DNA of 58,100 nt, taken from NCBI GenBank assembly GCA_034111025.1, contig JAWUYB010000027.1, positions 1 to 58,100 of the forward strand, in the 5' to 3' direction. Below, in pieces: positions 1 to 10,686 of this stretch. The stretch is from CAJXJP01 sp034111025. GTDB lineage: Bacteria > Patescibacteriota > Gracilibacteria > BD1-5 > UBA6164. A program made the position numbers and the translations under genes. The notes beneath the pieces are model-generated. The model saw only the letters and a program-made list of their open reading frames with translations, made no database searches and had not been told where the DNA came from. Within the stretch, counting starts at the first letter, position 1. Each line of letters opens with the position of its first letter.

Positions 1-99
1 AAGAAGGCAGAAAGCATGAATAAAACTACAAATCATCAAATCAGTAAGGGGTCCACAAGTTTTTTATTATTATATAAACAAAAAAATCTAAATAAATAG
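1..99 (+). other. Left-edge fragment, unassigned
   Basis: An open frame enters from the left edge and ends at TAG (97-99). It reads KKAES at its start, the same five residues (and identical first 14 bases) as the mature N-terminus of the LamG pilin at 2479. The other two forward frames also close before base 100, so which frame is coding cannot be decided. It may be a remnant of another pilin-like gene. Confidence 0.2.
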
Positions 100-107
100 A
101 TTTTTTT
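81..107 (-). terminator. Intrinsic terminator after the discoidin-domain pilin
   Basis: A 9-bp stem (82-90 with 97-105) with a short loop; in the leftward direction the stem is followed by a T-rich run. It lies about 40 bases past the stop of the gene at 147-1784. Confidence 0.6.
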
Positions 108-146
108 ATTATTTTATTAGTTTTTTTTATATTGTAAAGAAAAATT

Positions 147-1784
147 TTATTTCGAACCTACAACCTCAAAGTTCTCTCAAATAAAGTTTTTTTCTCATCA
201 AATAATTATATGATTTGATAAGACACTAATAGTTCATGTTCATGAATCATCTATAGGGTTAATATAAACTCAATATCAGCTCTGAGTATATGATTCTAGG
301 TGATATGAAAGTGTTGCATTTGAATTATTAGCAAAGAAAATAGCATAATCTTTATTTTGAAAATCAAATACAAATTCATCACCTGTCTTTTCTTTTGCTA
401 CTTCTAATGATCAATCTCACGCGTTCAATTGTATATATCATAAATATTCATCTATGTTTTTACCTTCATATGAATTAAGTGGTAATAATGTAAATTGATT
501 TTTATAAACTTCTCTATCAAATTCTAAAATTTTTATATTATAATCTAAATCTTCTGTATTAAATGTATTTATAAATACATGAGCATTATTAGTATCTCAC
601 ATTTTTACATTTAATATATCATCATTATTCGTATTATTTTCTATTATTTTTATTGTTTTATAATTATTCCAATAAATATGCTGATAAGAAGTATTCGGAT
701 CAACACTACCAAAAATTGTTTTTCTAGGAATTACATCATCATCTTGATAGTTATTTGGAAAATATGTATTTCAAATAGAAGTAACCTTATAATTATCAGA
801 ATTTAAATCGTCATCAATCCCATCATTTCATTCAATTCAGTCTTTTGAAAAACTCATTAATGTATTATCAGTATCAGTAAATACTCTATTTCCTTCCCAT
901 TCTTCATTTCATGCTGATATTGTATTTAATAGATATATTTCAAATTCAGATATATCTAAATATCTTCAATTAACTTCTAAGCGTATACTATCAACATCGT
1001 TAGTTAATCATCTATATTTTAAGTCTATTTCATGATATGTTCTTCATCTCATTCCAGATAAACTTGTATTAAATACTACTGTAGAGCCATTATAGAATTT
1101 AATACTTCAATTATCCCAATAAACCCATCATCAATGACTCGGTTTCCTTATAATGATTTTTCATATACTTTGATTAGATCATACTTCAAATTCAAGGTAT
1201 TCTACTGAGTTTCTGTAGTTACTATCAAACCATGTTGAAGTATTATCATCCACACTGTTAGCTTTAACATAAGAACCCCATGCTGTACTAGAACTGACAT
1301 CTCAATTATTTAGATTGATATGGCTATTCTCAACCGTTATTTCAGTACCGACAGATTCTATTATATTTACTATATCTCCATCATATTGAGCAGTACTAAA
1401 GTCATTAACTTCATCATCATAATGAATTTTAAAATCATCTCAGTTATATGTACCTAAACAATGGACTTTTCAATATTGATACACAAGAGTTGTAGCTATT
1501 CAAGTGATCCTATTAAGAGATCAACTCATGGTAATATCTTGTGGACAAGAAATACCATCTAAAAATCACTCTCAATTCGCATTATATTTAATAACAGATT
1601 CTATGGCTATATGTCATTTATTATATATATTTGAATATACTTCTTCTTGATTATTTCAGACATCAATATTATTTACAATAACATAGGAATTATTATATAC
1701 TACTATTCATACAACCAGAGCTATATTTACAAGCAACATTACATATAATAATATACTTCATTTCTTATTTCTATCTAGAATCAT
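147..1784 (-). CDS. Pilin-like membrane-anchored protein with discoidin-like (F5/8 type C) domain
   Basis: This gene encodes 545 residues, many glycines written TGA. The N-terminus (MILDRNKKGSILLYVMLLV) is a short basic stretch, Lys-Gly, then one hydrophobic helix of about 22 residues, as in PilX-type minor pilins, but without the usual Glu5. Residues about 175-270 read as a discoidin (F5/8 type C) pattern: a loop with DDNTSTWFDS, then YLEFEVG and a strand KIIIRKP. The remainder is Trp- and Asn-rich beta sequence of no family I recognise. It starts 4 bases after the stop of the upstream pseudopilin gene, so the two form an operon. Likely role: a surface or pilus-tip adhesin anchored through its N-terminal helix. 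The pilin-type processing and the ligand are inference. Confidence 0.7.
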
Positions 1785-1788
1785 TTTT

Positions 1789-2412
1789 TTAAAAAATTAG
1801 ATTTATATTAATAATATCTTCAGGATTTATATTATCCAAGCGTAGATCTTTATTACTATCATTATAGTACAACAGTACATCCAAATCCATATTAATAATT
1901 GTACCAGAATTATAGATACTCATTTGGAAATCTTTCATTTTTAATCCATCGAATAATTTATCTGGGAAAAATTTTAAATCATATACTAAGCTTGGATTAG
2001 AATTAATATTTGTCAGTTCTGTTTCAGATAATTGTCTGTATCCTAAAACTTTATCATAATAGAGTTCATAGTTTAACTGTTTTTCAATAGACATTGTCTC
2101 TTTGTTTACAACTCAAAAAATCACTCATTTTGAGGAATCAATATTTTCCATGAGCATTATATCACTTTGACTCCCTGTTGCTGTGGTAGCAAGTAGATTT
2201 TGATCAATGTACCCTCCTCTTGCGTATTTATTAAAAATATCTTTGAAACTAAAGATGTCTTCGTAAATTTCAGTTTTTTTATTTGAACTTATAACAGTTT
2301 CTATACTATCAGCTACAAATGTTAATACTATAAGCATTACTATTGTAGAAATAGTTATCGAAATAACTAATTCTACCAATGTCAAAGCTTTTTTTGATAT
2401 GAAAGATTTCAC
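1789..2412 (-). CDS. Type IV pilin-like protein (PulJ/PilW-type minor pseudopilin)
   Basis: The protein has 207 residues. It begins with a prepilin N-terminus: a short basic leader (MKSFISKKA) followed by LTLVELVISITIS and a hydrophobic helix with Glu at the +5-type position. Here Ala replaces the Gly usually seen before the cleavage site. The C-terminal region (about residues 110-207) is polar and predicted to be soluble; no further domain is recognised. Two in-frame TGA codons lie near the middle (2125-2127 and 2113-2115). It is divergent from the LamG-type pilin at 2479 and directly precedes the discoidin-domain gene, so it probably contributes to a minor-pilin tip or priming complex. Length and motif fit the minor pseudopilin families; the exact class is uncertain. 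Confidence 0.75.
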
Positions 2413-2478
2413 TATTAAAAAAAATTAAATATAATATAAAAAATCAATTTTATTATACTAAATTTGAATATTTTGCAA
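2413..2478. promoter_or_regulatory. Divergent promoter region of the pilin-like genes
   Basis: Sixty-six AT-rich bases separate two divergent pilin-like operons. Several TATAAT-like hexamers occur on both strands but no clear -35 element can be assigned. Both operons must be driven from here, so they may be co-regulated. Confidence 0.4.
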
Positions 2479-3813
2479 ATGAAACCACAAAAGAAGGCAG
2501 AAAGTTTAGCAGCTGTAATTATATCAGTTTTTATTTTATCAATAGCTTTGCTATGAATCATGAATATTGTATCGTTTAGTAAAGACACAGCTATTGATTA
2601 TGAAACAGAGATGTTCAAACATATTATTAAATCAAACTCAGAATCCCTTATAAAAGCATTTGATTATGATAACTTAGAAAATCAGGAGCTTTTTTATATC
2701 TATAAAGATACTGAAAATAAGCAATATAGAATAATGACTGGATCAACGAATAGTTGAAGTAAATATGTTGATAAATTATGAAACCGTATTAATGATTTAG
2801 ACGAAGGGATTTGAAAAACATATAAGCGTGAATTTATTCATAAATCGGATATTCTAAAACATAGAATTGATCCTCCTGAAATTCCAAATATAATTTATAA
2901 TTATGATGCTCAAAATATTGATTTGGACCAAAACTCTACGTTAAATGATGGAGATGCAATAACTATATGGAAAGACTCAGCAAATAATCATGATGCAATA
3001 TGATCTTGAATATGAAACTCTCCTATCTTATATATTAATGAAATTAACTGACACCCTTGAGTAAAATTTGATGGATTAAACGATTTTTTAAGAATTGAAA
3101 AAAATGCAGAAATAAATAATGATGATGTTTGTGATACAAACTTACTATTCAATCAAAAATCATTCACTATGGTTATTAAAACATCAGATGATGTGACAAG
3201 TGAACAAGCAATTTATGAACAATGATGAGTAGCAACAGGATATAATTTTATGATTCGTAACTGAGATTTATATGCTTGAGTTCATAATGTAACTAAAAGT
3301 GGTACAAATTATTCTTGTTATCAAGATAGAACACAAGACCGGGATGACTGGCATAAAGCTAAATCAATTAGTTTAGGAGAAGCCCTCCCAAATACAGTAT
3401 ACTATGTAACTGTAGTACAAGATTCTAATAATTTTGATATTAATGGGAATCCTATAGATAGCTTAAATAAATTACAAATATTTTTAAATTGAGAACTTGT
3501 CATTGAAACAGATCATGTTGATCCTCAGCCAGAACATGATATTTGAGGTTTATGAGCAGTTTATTCAAATAATGTAGAACCTTGGAAAACATGATCGAGT
3601 TATTCTGATGGGAGAGAACATAATGTAATTAACTGTAGTGAATGTAATTATTTTAAATGAACTATTTGAGAATTTATTTCTTGGAATCACGCTTTAACAA
3701 AGGCAGAAGTAAGAGGAATACATAATTATTTATTAGAAAAATGGCTCCATTGAAAACAAAATGTTAATTATTCAATAATTGATATTAATATAAGTAAATA
3801 TAATTCTAACTAA
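2479..3813 (+). CDS. Pilin-like protein with LamG/concanavalin-A-like domain
   Basis: This gene encodes 444 residues starting MKPQKKAESLAAVIISVFIL. A short Lys-rich leader, then Glu at the expected fifth position of the mature chain and a hydrophobic helix, resemble a divergent type IV prepilin. From about residue 140 the chain follows the LamG/ConA-like jelly-roll pattern: GDAITIWKDSAN, GHPGVKFDGLNDFLRI, SFTMVIKT, a strand with LQIFLNGELVIE, and GTIGEFISWNHALT near the C-terminus. LamG-type folds bind sugars or proteins. Glycines of these motifs are frequently TGA. The gene is 12 bases upstream of a PulG-like pseudopilin gene, so the pair is probably co-transcribed. It is likely a minor pilin carrying an adhesive head; ligand and surface location are inferred. 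Confidence 0.75.
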
Positions 3814-3825
3814 TAATAAATCAGA

Positions 3826-4614
3826 ATGAACATAAATAAAAAAGCATTTACATTTGTAGAACTAATAGTTTCTACAGTAATCATTATCGTACTTACTAGT
3901 ATTTGATTTGTTTCATATGTAGATTTTATTTGAGATTCAAGAGATGCTCAAAGAAAATCAGACTTATCTAAAGTATCTTCTTCATTAAAAATTTATAAAC
4001 AAAAAAGAGGTTATTATTCTCCTCCAGGAGATTCTTTCTACATATTAAATCAATGAAAGCAAGTATCTCAACAATGAAAATTGAATAAAAAAGTATTTTT
4101 AAATACACTAGATAAGCTTCCTTCTGATCCAAAATCAGGAACTTATTATTCTTATGCTGTAACAAATAATAAACAAGAATTTCAACTTGCTGCAACACTA
4201 GAAAATTGAGAAACTGAGATACCTTTATTAGAATGAAATTATAAAACTATTTCAAAAAACATACTCCCTACTCTGTTGTTAGCAGTAGACTCTAGTGAAG
4301 ATATAGAAATACATGACTGAGTATGAACATGAACAATCAATAGAAATAAATTTATATTTAATGATGTAGAATATAACTTACCATACACTATTGAAAGTCC
4401 TTATCTTTCATATAATGAATGAACTGATTTTGCTACAAATTTGGCAAAAGCAGAAGATTTAAATAGTTTTTGGCAAAATAATGATTATAGAAATTGTATA
4501 GAAATCCTAGAAGCTGGAAAGTCTATATCTGATAACTGAGTATTAGAAGAATACCAAATACTTTCAGATACTGGAGCATTAACTAATACATGATGTACTT
4601 TCTTAACTCAATAA
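3826..4614 (+). CDS. Type IV pilin-like protein (PulG/GspG-type)
   Basis: The product is 262 residues long with an N-terminus NINKKAFTFVELIVSTVII. This is a canonical prepilin motif (FTFVEL) with Ala before the processed Phe, then a long hydrophobic helix. Residues 38-70 (DAQRKSDLSKVSSSLKIYKQ, then YYSPPGDS) match the alpha-helix and Pro-rich turn of GspG/PulG-type pseudopilins, and LPSDPKSGTYYSYAV matches their conserved Asp-Pro region. The C-terminal 120 residues go beyond the usual GspG length and are not recognised. It sits 12 bases behind the LamG-domain pilin and ends in a strong terminator shared with the converging hisS. Confidence 0.8.
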
Positions 4615-4643
4615 AAAAAACAGATTTAAAATCTGTTTTTTTA
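4613..4643. terminator. Bidirectional terminator between pilin operon and hisS
   Basis: A near-perfect palindrome (cagattt / aaatctg at 4621-4635) is flanked by an A-run on the left and a T-run on the right, so it can terminate both converging genes. It overlaps both stop codons. Confidence 0.8.
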
Positions 4644-5960
4644 TTTTTGAATAATTTTTATAGCTTCTTCTAAAGAAATATTTGTTTGTTCTTCAGTAAT
4701 TGTATTTTTCAGTTGAACTATATCTTGAGAAATTTCATTTTCACCTGCAATTAAAACAAATTTAATTCCTTTATTGTATGCATATTTCATTTGTTTTTGA
4801 ACTTTAGCACTATCTAAATAATATTCTGTATTAATATTATTATTTCTGAGTATTTTTACAGTATTTAAATTCTCTACTTGAGTATCTTCTCACATATTTA
4901 AAACAAGTACTTTAGAAACCGTTTTTTCTTTTAATTCGATGAGTTTTAATTCTCTTAAAACTGCAAGAAGCCTAGATAAACCTATACTTCCCCCCACACC
5001 TGGGAAATTATTTTTTGTGAAATTACTTGCAAGATTTTCATATCTTCATCCTGAACTCACTGATCACATTTTTTCAGCACCTTTTATAAAAGTTTCATAA
5101 ACAGTTCCAGTATAATAGTTTAGACCTCTTGATATTGTAGGGTTAATTTTTATATAATCCTCTTTTACTCCTAAGGTTAATAGGTTATTGTATACATATC
5201 TAAGCTCTTCTAATCCTTCTTGTAATAATTCATTTTTGTTTTCTGAAAAATATTCTAATATTTCTCATGAGTTTTTTTCAGTACTCAGAGTAATATATTC
5301 AACTATTTTATCTTTTTGTCCTTCAGTGACTCAAATATCTGCTAACATGACTGCAAATTTATCTCTTCTAACTTTGTCTTTTTTATCTATCACTCAGATA
5401 GTTCAAACTATATCTGTTATATCTAAACTTTCTAGAAATCAAGATAAGAATTTTTTATTATTTATATTGATTTCAAATGCTCCAAAATCAAGTTCTAATA
5501 ACGAATTATAAATAGTAGAAAGAACTTCTACATCAGCAAATATTGGTAATTTCCCGTTTCAAACTATATCAACATCAGCTTGATAAAACTCTCTATATCT
5601 TCCCTTTTGAGGCCTTTCTCATCTATATACTCTTGCTATATGTTGTCTCTTAAATGGAAAAGATAATACTCCTTCATATTGAGCAACATAACGAGCAAAT
5701 GGTACTGTGAGGTCAAATCTAAGACCAAGTTTAGCTTCAGATGATTCTTCCCCATTGAGTCTATATATTCAATATATTTCATTATCATCTGCTCATTTTG
5801 CAGTAAGTGAATCAACCCTTTCAACTACTGGAGTATCAAGAGGTGTAAATCATGAAAGATTATAATTTTTTTTAATTATTTCTTTAAATTTTTCTTCTAA
5901 AATTTGTTCTTCAGGCATATTTTCATAGTAGCCTGATATTGGTAATGGTTTAACTATCAT
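4641..5960 (-). CDS. hisS: Histidine-tRNA ligase
   Basis: This class II aminoacyl-tRNA synthetase charges tRNA-His in the cytoplasm. The 439-residue length is typical. Visible motifs are motif 2-like LGLRFDLTVP with the following RVYRGERPQKGRYREFYQ, the histidine-specific RGLNYYTGTVYE, and the class II motif 3 region SSGGRYENL followed by GGSIGLSRL. The C-terminal 90 residues form the anticodon-binding domain. Many conserved glycines are TGA. The start at 5960 (MIVKPLPISG) was chosen because family similarity begins there; an in-frame ATG at 6041 would add a 27-residue Lys/Asn-rich extension. No T-box is apparent upstream. Confidence 0.92.
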
Positions 5961-6475
5961 TTTGATTTTATTAATTTTATTATTTTCTACATTATAGAAT
6001 AATGTATTTTTTTTACAATTTATATTTATATATTTCAGCAACAGTGCAAAATTAACGCATAAAAGTAATTTTTATAAATATTTTTCTTTTTATATGTCAT
6101 GTTTAAATTTATGATAAAAATAAAAAACTGCTCTCCTTACGTATAACAGTTTTTATATAGATATAATTCAGCCAAAAAAGCTAGAAACTGTTATGTTCAG
6201 AATCTATGATGATGTAAAGATTTTTGATAATTATTTCACATATCTATAATATTTATTTATTAATTCATATAATTTATACTTTTTTATGAAAATTAGTCAA
6301 TGTATTGTCTGAATATTTAAATTAAAATAATGTGAATTATCCCTATAAATAAGTAATATAATAAAATATATAATAAAATAATAAGTTTATTTGACAATTA
6401 TTTGATTTAATTTTTAAAAACATATATAATATATGTATACAACAAATAAATTAATTGTAAAACAAAAATAAAAAC
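5961..6475. other. Gene-free region with overlapping inverted repeats
   Basis: No convincing gene lies in these 515 bases. An 8-bp stem (6123-6130 with 6147-6154) overlaps a 10-bp inverted repeat (6143-6152 with 6185-6194), so the two hairpins cannot form together. This could be a leader for either divergent gene or a decayed sequence. A TTGACA hexamer occurs at 6391-6396 without a well-spaced -10 box. Confidence 0.35.
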
Positions 6476-7414
6476 ATGGAAAAAACTAAAAAAATAAATC
6501 TTTCTGCGATAATGAAAAAACCGCTTGAAAACGAATTTAATCTCACAAATGAACAGTGAGAACATATTGAAAGCACTACACATCCTACAATTAAAGCTTG
6601 AGTTACGATTAATATCAGTTCTATTAAATCTGATAAAATTGTGGAAGAAGTGATAATAGAGGAAGTTGAAGAAGTTATAAAAGATGAAAAAACTCTTTTT
6701 TATGAATCTCTTACATCTAGAGTCCTTCCTATAAAAAAAAGAAAAATTCAAGAAAAGAAAAAGAAAATAGATTTAAAAAGTACAAAAAAATCAGATAAGA
6801 ATGATGATGAAAAAGAAGATAAAGAAAATAATTGCAAAACGATAATAGATAAAGATTGAGAAGAAAAAGAAGTTTGTGATATTAACCTATGAGTTAATTC
6901 AAAAAAAGTAGATAATGATCTCTTTCTAAATTACCAATCAGATTATAAGAAAAAAGAATCTATAGTAATAGATACAATACATAAATTGAAAAAACTTGCA
7001 GATATAAAAAAACTTACAAAAACGAATAAAGTATTTGTAGTTTCCATTATTATGGTAACAGTTCTATGATTATCATTTCTTTTCTATATTGATCCCGAAA
7101 CACATTCATTAGAAAATTATAAAACAAGTATATTAACTATAGCTTGAAAAGAAGTAACTCAAGACGAATTAAATAATCATCAAATTGAGATAACAAATGA
7201 TATAATTTGGCAATTAAATCAAAATAATTTATGATGATATCAATTAGATTTTGAAATACTAACAAATAATAATTGAGAAGCTATATATAAGTTTGATTGA
7301 ACAGAGTATAATTCTAAAGATTCCCTTGATATTGGTATAAGGGAAAGACTAAAAAAATTAAAAAAATTCAAAATAAAAAATTATTTGAGAACAAAAAAAG
7401 AAATTTCTAACTAA
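6476..7414 (+). CDS. Charged single-pass membrane protein, unknown
   Basis: I do not recognise this 312-residue protein. Residues 1-180 are highly charged: a Glu/Val-rich helix near 55-70 and a Lys/Asp-rich low-complexity stretch near 80-125, presumably cytoplasmic. One hydrophobic segment (VFVVSIIMVTVLGLSFLFYI, about residues 186-206) is followed by a 100-residue C-terminal part that would face outside, with no signal peptide. Glycines are frequently TGA. It stands upstream of the pilB operon, separated by a terminator, in the same direction. The arrangement recalls pilus-assembly proteins with a bitopic topology (PilN/PilO-like), but no sequence motif supports that. Confidence 0.65.
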
Positions 7415-7430
7415 AAGAAATTTCTTTTTT
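7393..7430 (+). terminator. Intrinsic terminator
   Basis: The stem aaagaaatttc / gaaatttcttt is followed by a T-run and overlaps the stop codon of the preceding charged membrane protein. Its A-rich left arm makes it usable in both directions. Confidence 0.7.
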
Positions 7431-7470
7431 ATATTAAAAAAAATATTTAAAAAGTGTCAATAGATTATAT

Positions 7471-7499
7471 TTAACAAGATTTTAAATACATGATATTAT
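7471..7499 (+). promoter_or_regulatory. Putative promoter of the pilB operon
   Basis: TTAACA (7471-7476) and TATTAT (7494-7499) are separated by 17 bases, about 30 bases upstream of the pilB start. A TATAAT overlaps at 7497-7502. This is a pattern match only. Confidence 0.4.
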
Positions 7500-7530
7500 A
7501 ATAGAGAATAAAAATTTAAAACAAAAAATT

Positions 7531-8751
7531 ATGGCAAATAAAGCAGAATTAGATGCATTAAAAATGACTCGAGATGTTTGAGATATCGTTGAGTATGTAT
7601 GAAATACATTTAAAGAGGCTATTGATCAAGAAGCTTCTGATATCCATATTGAGCCAAATGAACATTTTTTAATGATTCGTTTCCGTAAAGATGGTGATTT
7701 TATACTATTTGATAAAATAGATAGAGAAAATATTTCTGCTGTGGTAACGAGACTCAAAGTACTATCAAAGATTAAAATTGATGAAAATAAAAAACCTCAG
7801 GATTGAAAAATTGTATATTATTATGAAAAAGAAGATAAGAATATTGATATCCGTCTCTCTACCCTTCCTACAACTTATGGTGAAAAGGTAGTAATGCGTA
7901 TCTTGAAACAAGATGATAATTTAACTAATATTGAAGCTTTATGACTTATAGATGTGAATCTTGAAAAAGTAAGAGAAGCACTGACGAGTAAATATGGGAT
8001 TATGTTGGTAGCTGGACCTACTGGTTCTGGAAAATCAACTACTTTATTTGGTATTTTAAAGAATTTTAATCCATTAGATTTAAATATATCTACTCTAGAA
8101 GATCCAATCGAGTATGATATTGAATTTGTAAATCAATCACAAGTGCAACCAAGTATTTGATATACATTTTCTTCCGGATTAAGATCATTAGTAAGACAAG
8201 ATCCAGATATTATCATGGTTGGGGAAATAAGAGATAAGGAAACGGCAACACTAGCTGTAGAAGCTGCACTTACTGGTCATTTGGTATTATCAACAATCCA
8301 TACCAATTCAGCAGCAGGTACAGTACAAAGACTTATAAATATGGGTGTAGAACCATTTCTACTTGCATCAGCAATGAAAATGGTAATCTCTCAAAGACTT
8401 TCCAAACGAATATGCCAAAATTGTAAAGAAGTTTTTCCTATTAAAGAAACTCAAATACCAAAACTAAAAGAACATTTATCACCAATATTAGATGAAAAAA
8501 TAGAAAATTTAACATTTTATAAATGAGTTGGTTGTGATAAATGTAAAGGTTCTGGTTATAAATGAAGATTATGAATACATGAAGTATTAATATGTTGAGA
8601 TTATTTAGAACCTTTGATATTAGAAAAAGCTTCTGCTAATTTAATGGCTGAATCAGCTATTAAAGAATGAATGGTTACGATTGTTCAAGATGGTTTATTA
8701 AAAGCACTGTTATGAGAAACAACTGTTGAAGAAGCATTAAAGCTCATTTAA
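7531..8751 (+). CDS. pilB: Type IV pilus assembly ATPase PilB/GspE
   Basis: This secretion-superfamily ATPase powers pilus extension at the inner face of the membrane. The 406-residue chain has an N2-type domain (about residues 15-130, with EASDIHIEP), Walker A GPTGSGKST at 162-170, the Asp box around LEDPIEY, a Walker B/His-box region with VGEIRDKETA (from 230) and STIHTN. The GspE/PilB zinc-type tetracysteine is present at C295/C298 and C335/C338. It lacks the long N1 domain of proteobacterial PilB (about 560 residues). Conserved glycines in DGLLKALLGE and KGRLGIHE are TGA. It heads an operon with a SpoIIE-type phosphatase and pilC. Confidence 0.93.
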
Positions 8752-8775
8752 CTATAATTATAATAAATATAAAAT

Positions 8776-10674
8776 ATGTTTGGTTTTAAAAAGAAAACAC
8801 AAGTGGATGAAACAAAAATTCAAAGTTATAAAGATGCAGTAGAAGCTGTAGAAATCTTTATGCAAATTTATGAGTGGGAAAAATCTAGAAATGCTCTCTT
8901 TGAAATTAAATCAAAAGAAAAATCATCATTAGATGAACTTATTCAGAAAATTGATTCTGAAGATAATATTCAAGCTCAGCAACAAAAAGTAAAGTTAATG
9001 AGTAATTATAAAAATAAAGAAAAACAACTTGCAAAGTTAGAAACTGAATTAGATAGTAAAGAAAAAAAATATAAAAATGCTTCTGAAAAAGAAAAATTTA
9101 AAGTACGTTTTCAGAAGATTAAAAATGAAATTGAAAACCTTATATCAAACAAGAGAGCTATTGATGCAATGGGTTTACTACAAAAATTTCTTGAAGAAAA
9201 TACTGAAAATTCTGTCGTAATTAAATTTTTTAATAAAGAGAAAAAAAATTTACATCAACATATTGAAAAACAAAAAAGTATCGAAGAAAAAAAATTCAAA
9301 GATAATGCAAAAATGCAAGCTATGAAATTAATATGAAATATTGTGAATTTAGAACCTGAAAAAGAAGATAATAAAGAGAAAAAACTTTCATGATTTGCAA
9401 AATTTAAAGCAAAAATGAATTTTTATAAAAGAATAAAAAATAAAGCCAGAAATAAAAAATTATTAGATGAAATTAATATTCTTATAGATGCAAATTCTCA
9501 AGTAAAAAAAGATCTTGCAAAAGAAAAATTAGAAAATATACATAAAGGTTTAATTAAAGAAATATCAAATAAAAATATCATATGATATGACTTATATGGT
9601 AAAATTTTATGAAGTGATAAAATTTCATGAGATACCTTTGGATTTCATGAAGGAACAACAAAATATAATTTTTTCTTATGAGATGCAACTGGTCACGGTA
9701 TTAGAGCTGGTTTTATAGTTACTTTATTGAGTAGATTATTCAATGAACATTTAAGTAAACCAATCGATGAGCTAGCCATGGAAATAAATAATGGTTTAAA
9801 ACAAGATTTAAAAAATAGAAATTTCATTACATGAGTATTTTTTGAAATTTTAAAAAGTAAAGTTGATACATTAAGATTTGTCTGAATGTGACATGAACCT
9901 ATGTTAGTTTATCGTGAAAATACTAAAATAGTAGAATCTATTATACCTGGTTGATTAGCAGGTTGAATAAGACTTATCAAAGAAAAAACAGATGTAAAGA
10001 TTAAAGATATTGAAATGAAATCAAATGATATCATTTTGATCTATAGTGATGGTATTATTGAAAATAAGAATTCTGATTGAGTTTTTTATTGATTAGGAAG
10101 ATTAAAAATTGCTTTTGAAAAAATATTATCAGTAGAACAAGATACTACAAAAATATACGAATATCTTGTTAATGATGTACAATTATTTAAATGATGAAGT
10201 GCTTTTGAGGATGATGCTAGTGTTTTGATTATAAAAAGAGATACTGAAAAAGATATTATTACTGAAAATTCAGATTATATTCAAGATATTACTTTAAAAA
10301 AAGGTCTGAATAAAAAACAAGTAAAAAAGTTTGGATGAAAAACTAAAGATGAGATAGAAGTAGAATTAAAAAAGATAAAGAAAGATAAAGATACAGAAAG
10401 GATCTTAAAAATTTTAGAAAACCTCTATTATACATGAGAGATATTACTATTAAAACAAGAAGCTATTAAATATATTAAACAATGATATATTCATAAAAAA
10501 ATTAATCTCTATCTAAAAAAAGCAATTGATAATGAAACCAAATATAAAGTAGACCAAAAAAATCAAAAAATGAGTAGTAAATATATAGTACTTACAGAGC
10601 TTTATAAAAAATGAGATCACCAAACAGTTATTAATGAAATTGAGGAAATAATTTCACAAGACGGAAATATTTAA
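8776..10674 (+). CDS. SpoIIE/RsbU-type PP2C phosphatase with coiled-coil N-terminus
   Basis: The protein has 632 residues. Residues 1-270 are Lys/Glu-rich and predicted to be coiled coil. A PPM/SpoIIE-like phosphatase domain spans about 270-490, with ISGDTFGF, the metal-site motif GDATGHGIRAGF (about 302-313), GMGHEPML, and ILIYSDGIIE (near 424) followed by FEDDASVLII. These Asp residues bind the divalent metals that drive phospho-Ser/Thr hydrolysis in SpoIIE and RsbU. The last 140 residues are charged and helical. The gene starts 24 bases after pilB and ends 12 bases before pilC, so it is almost certainly co-transcribed with pilus machinery. No kinase or anti-sigma partner is adjacent. Its substrate is unknown; control of the pilus motor or platform is inference. 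Confidence 0.85.
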
Positions 10675-10686
10675 TAAATACACTCT

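Noticed and set aside
151..160. GGTTCGAA-like T-loop on the minus strand, suggesting a tRNA
   Set aside because: No matching acceptor or anticodon stem; it encodes the C-terminus (VGSK) of the gene at 147-1784.
5636..5824. Minus-strand 62-codon frame inside hisS
   Set aside because: It is a shifted frame of hisS, created because the true frame is interrupted by TGA codons under the standard code.
7954..8526. pilB as two or three broken genes
   Set aside because: The apparent breaks are TGA codons at glycine positions. The joined frame is a single intact ATPase, so no frameshift or pseudogene is needed.
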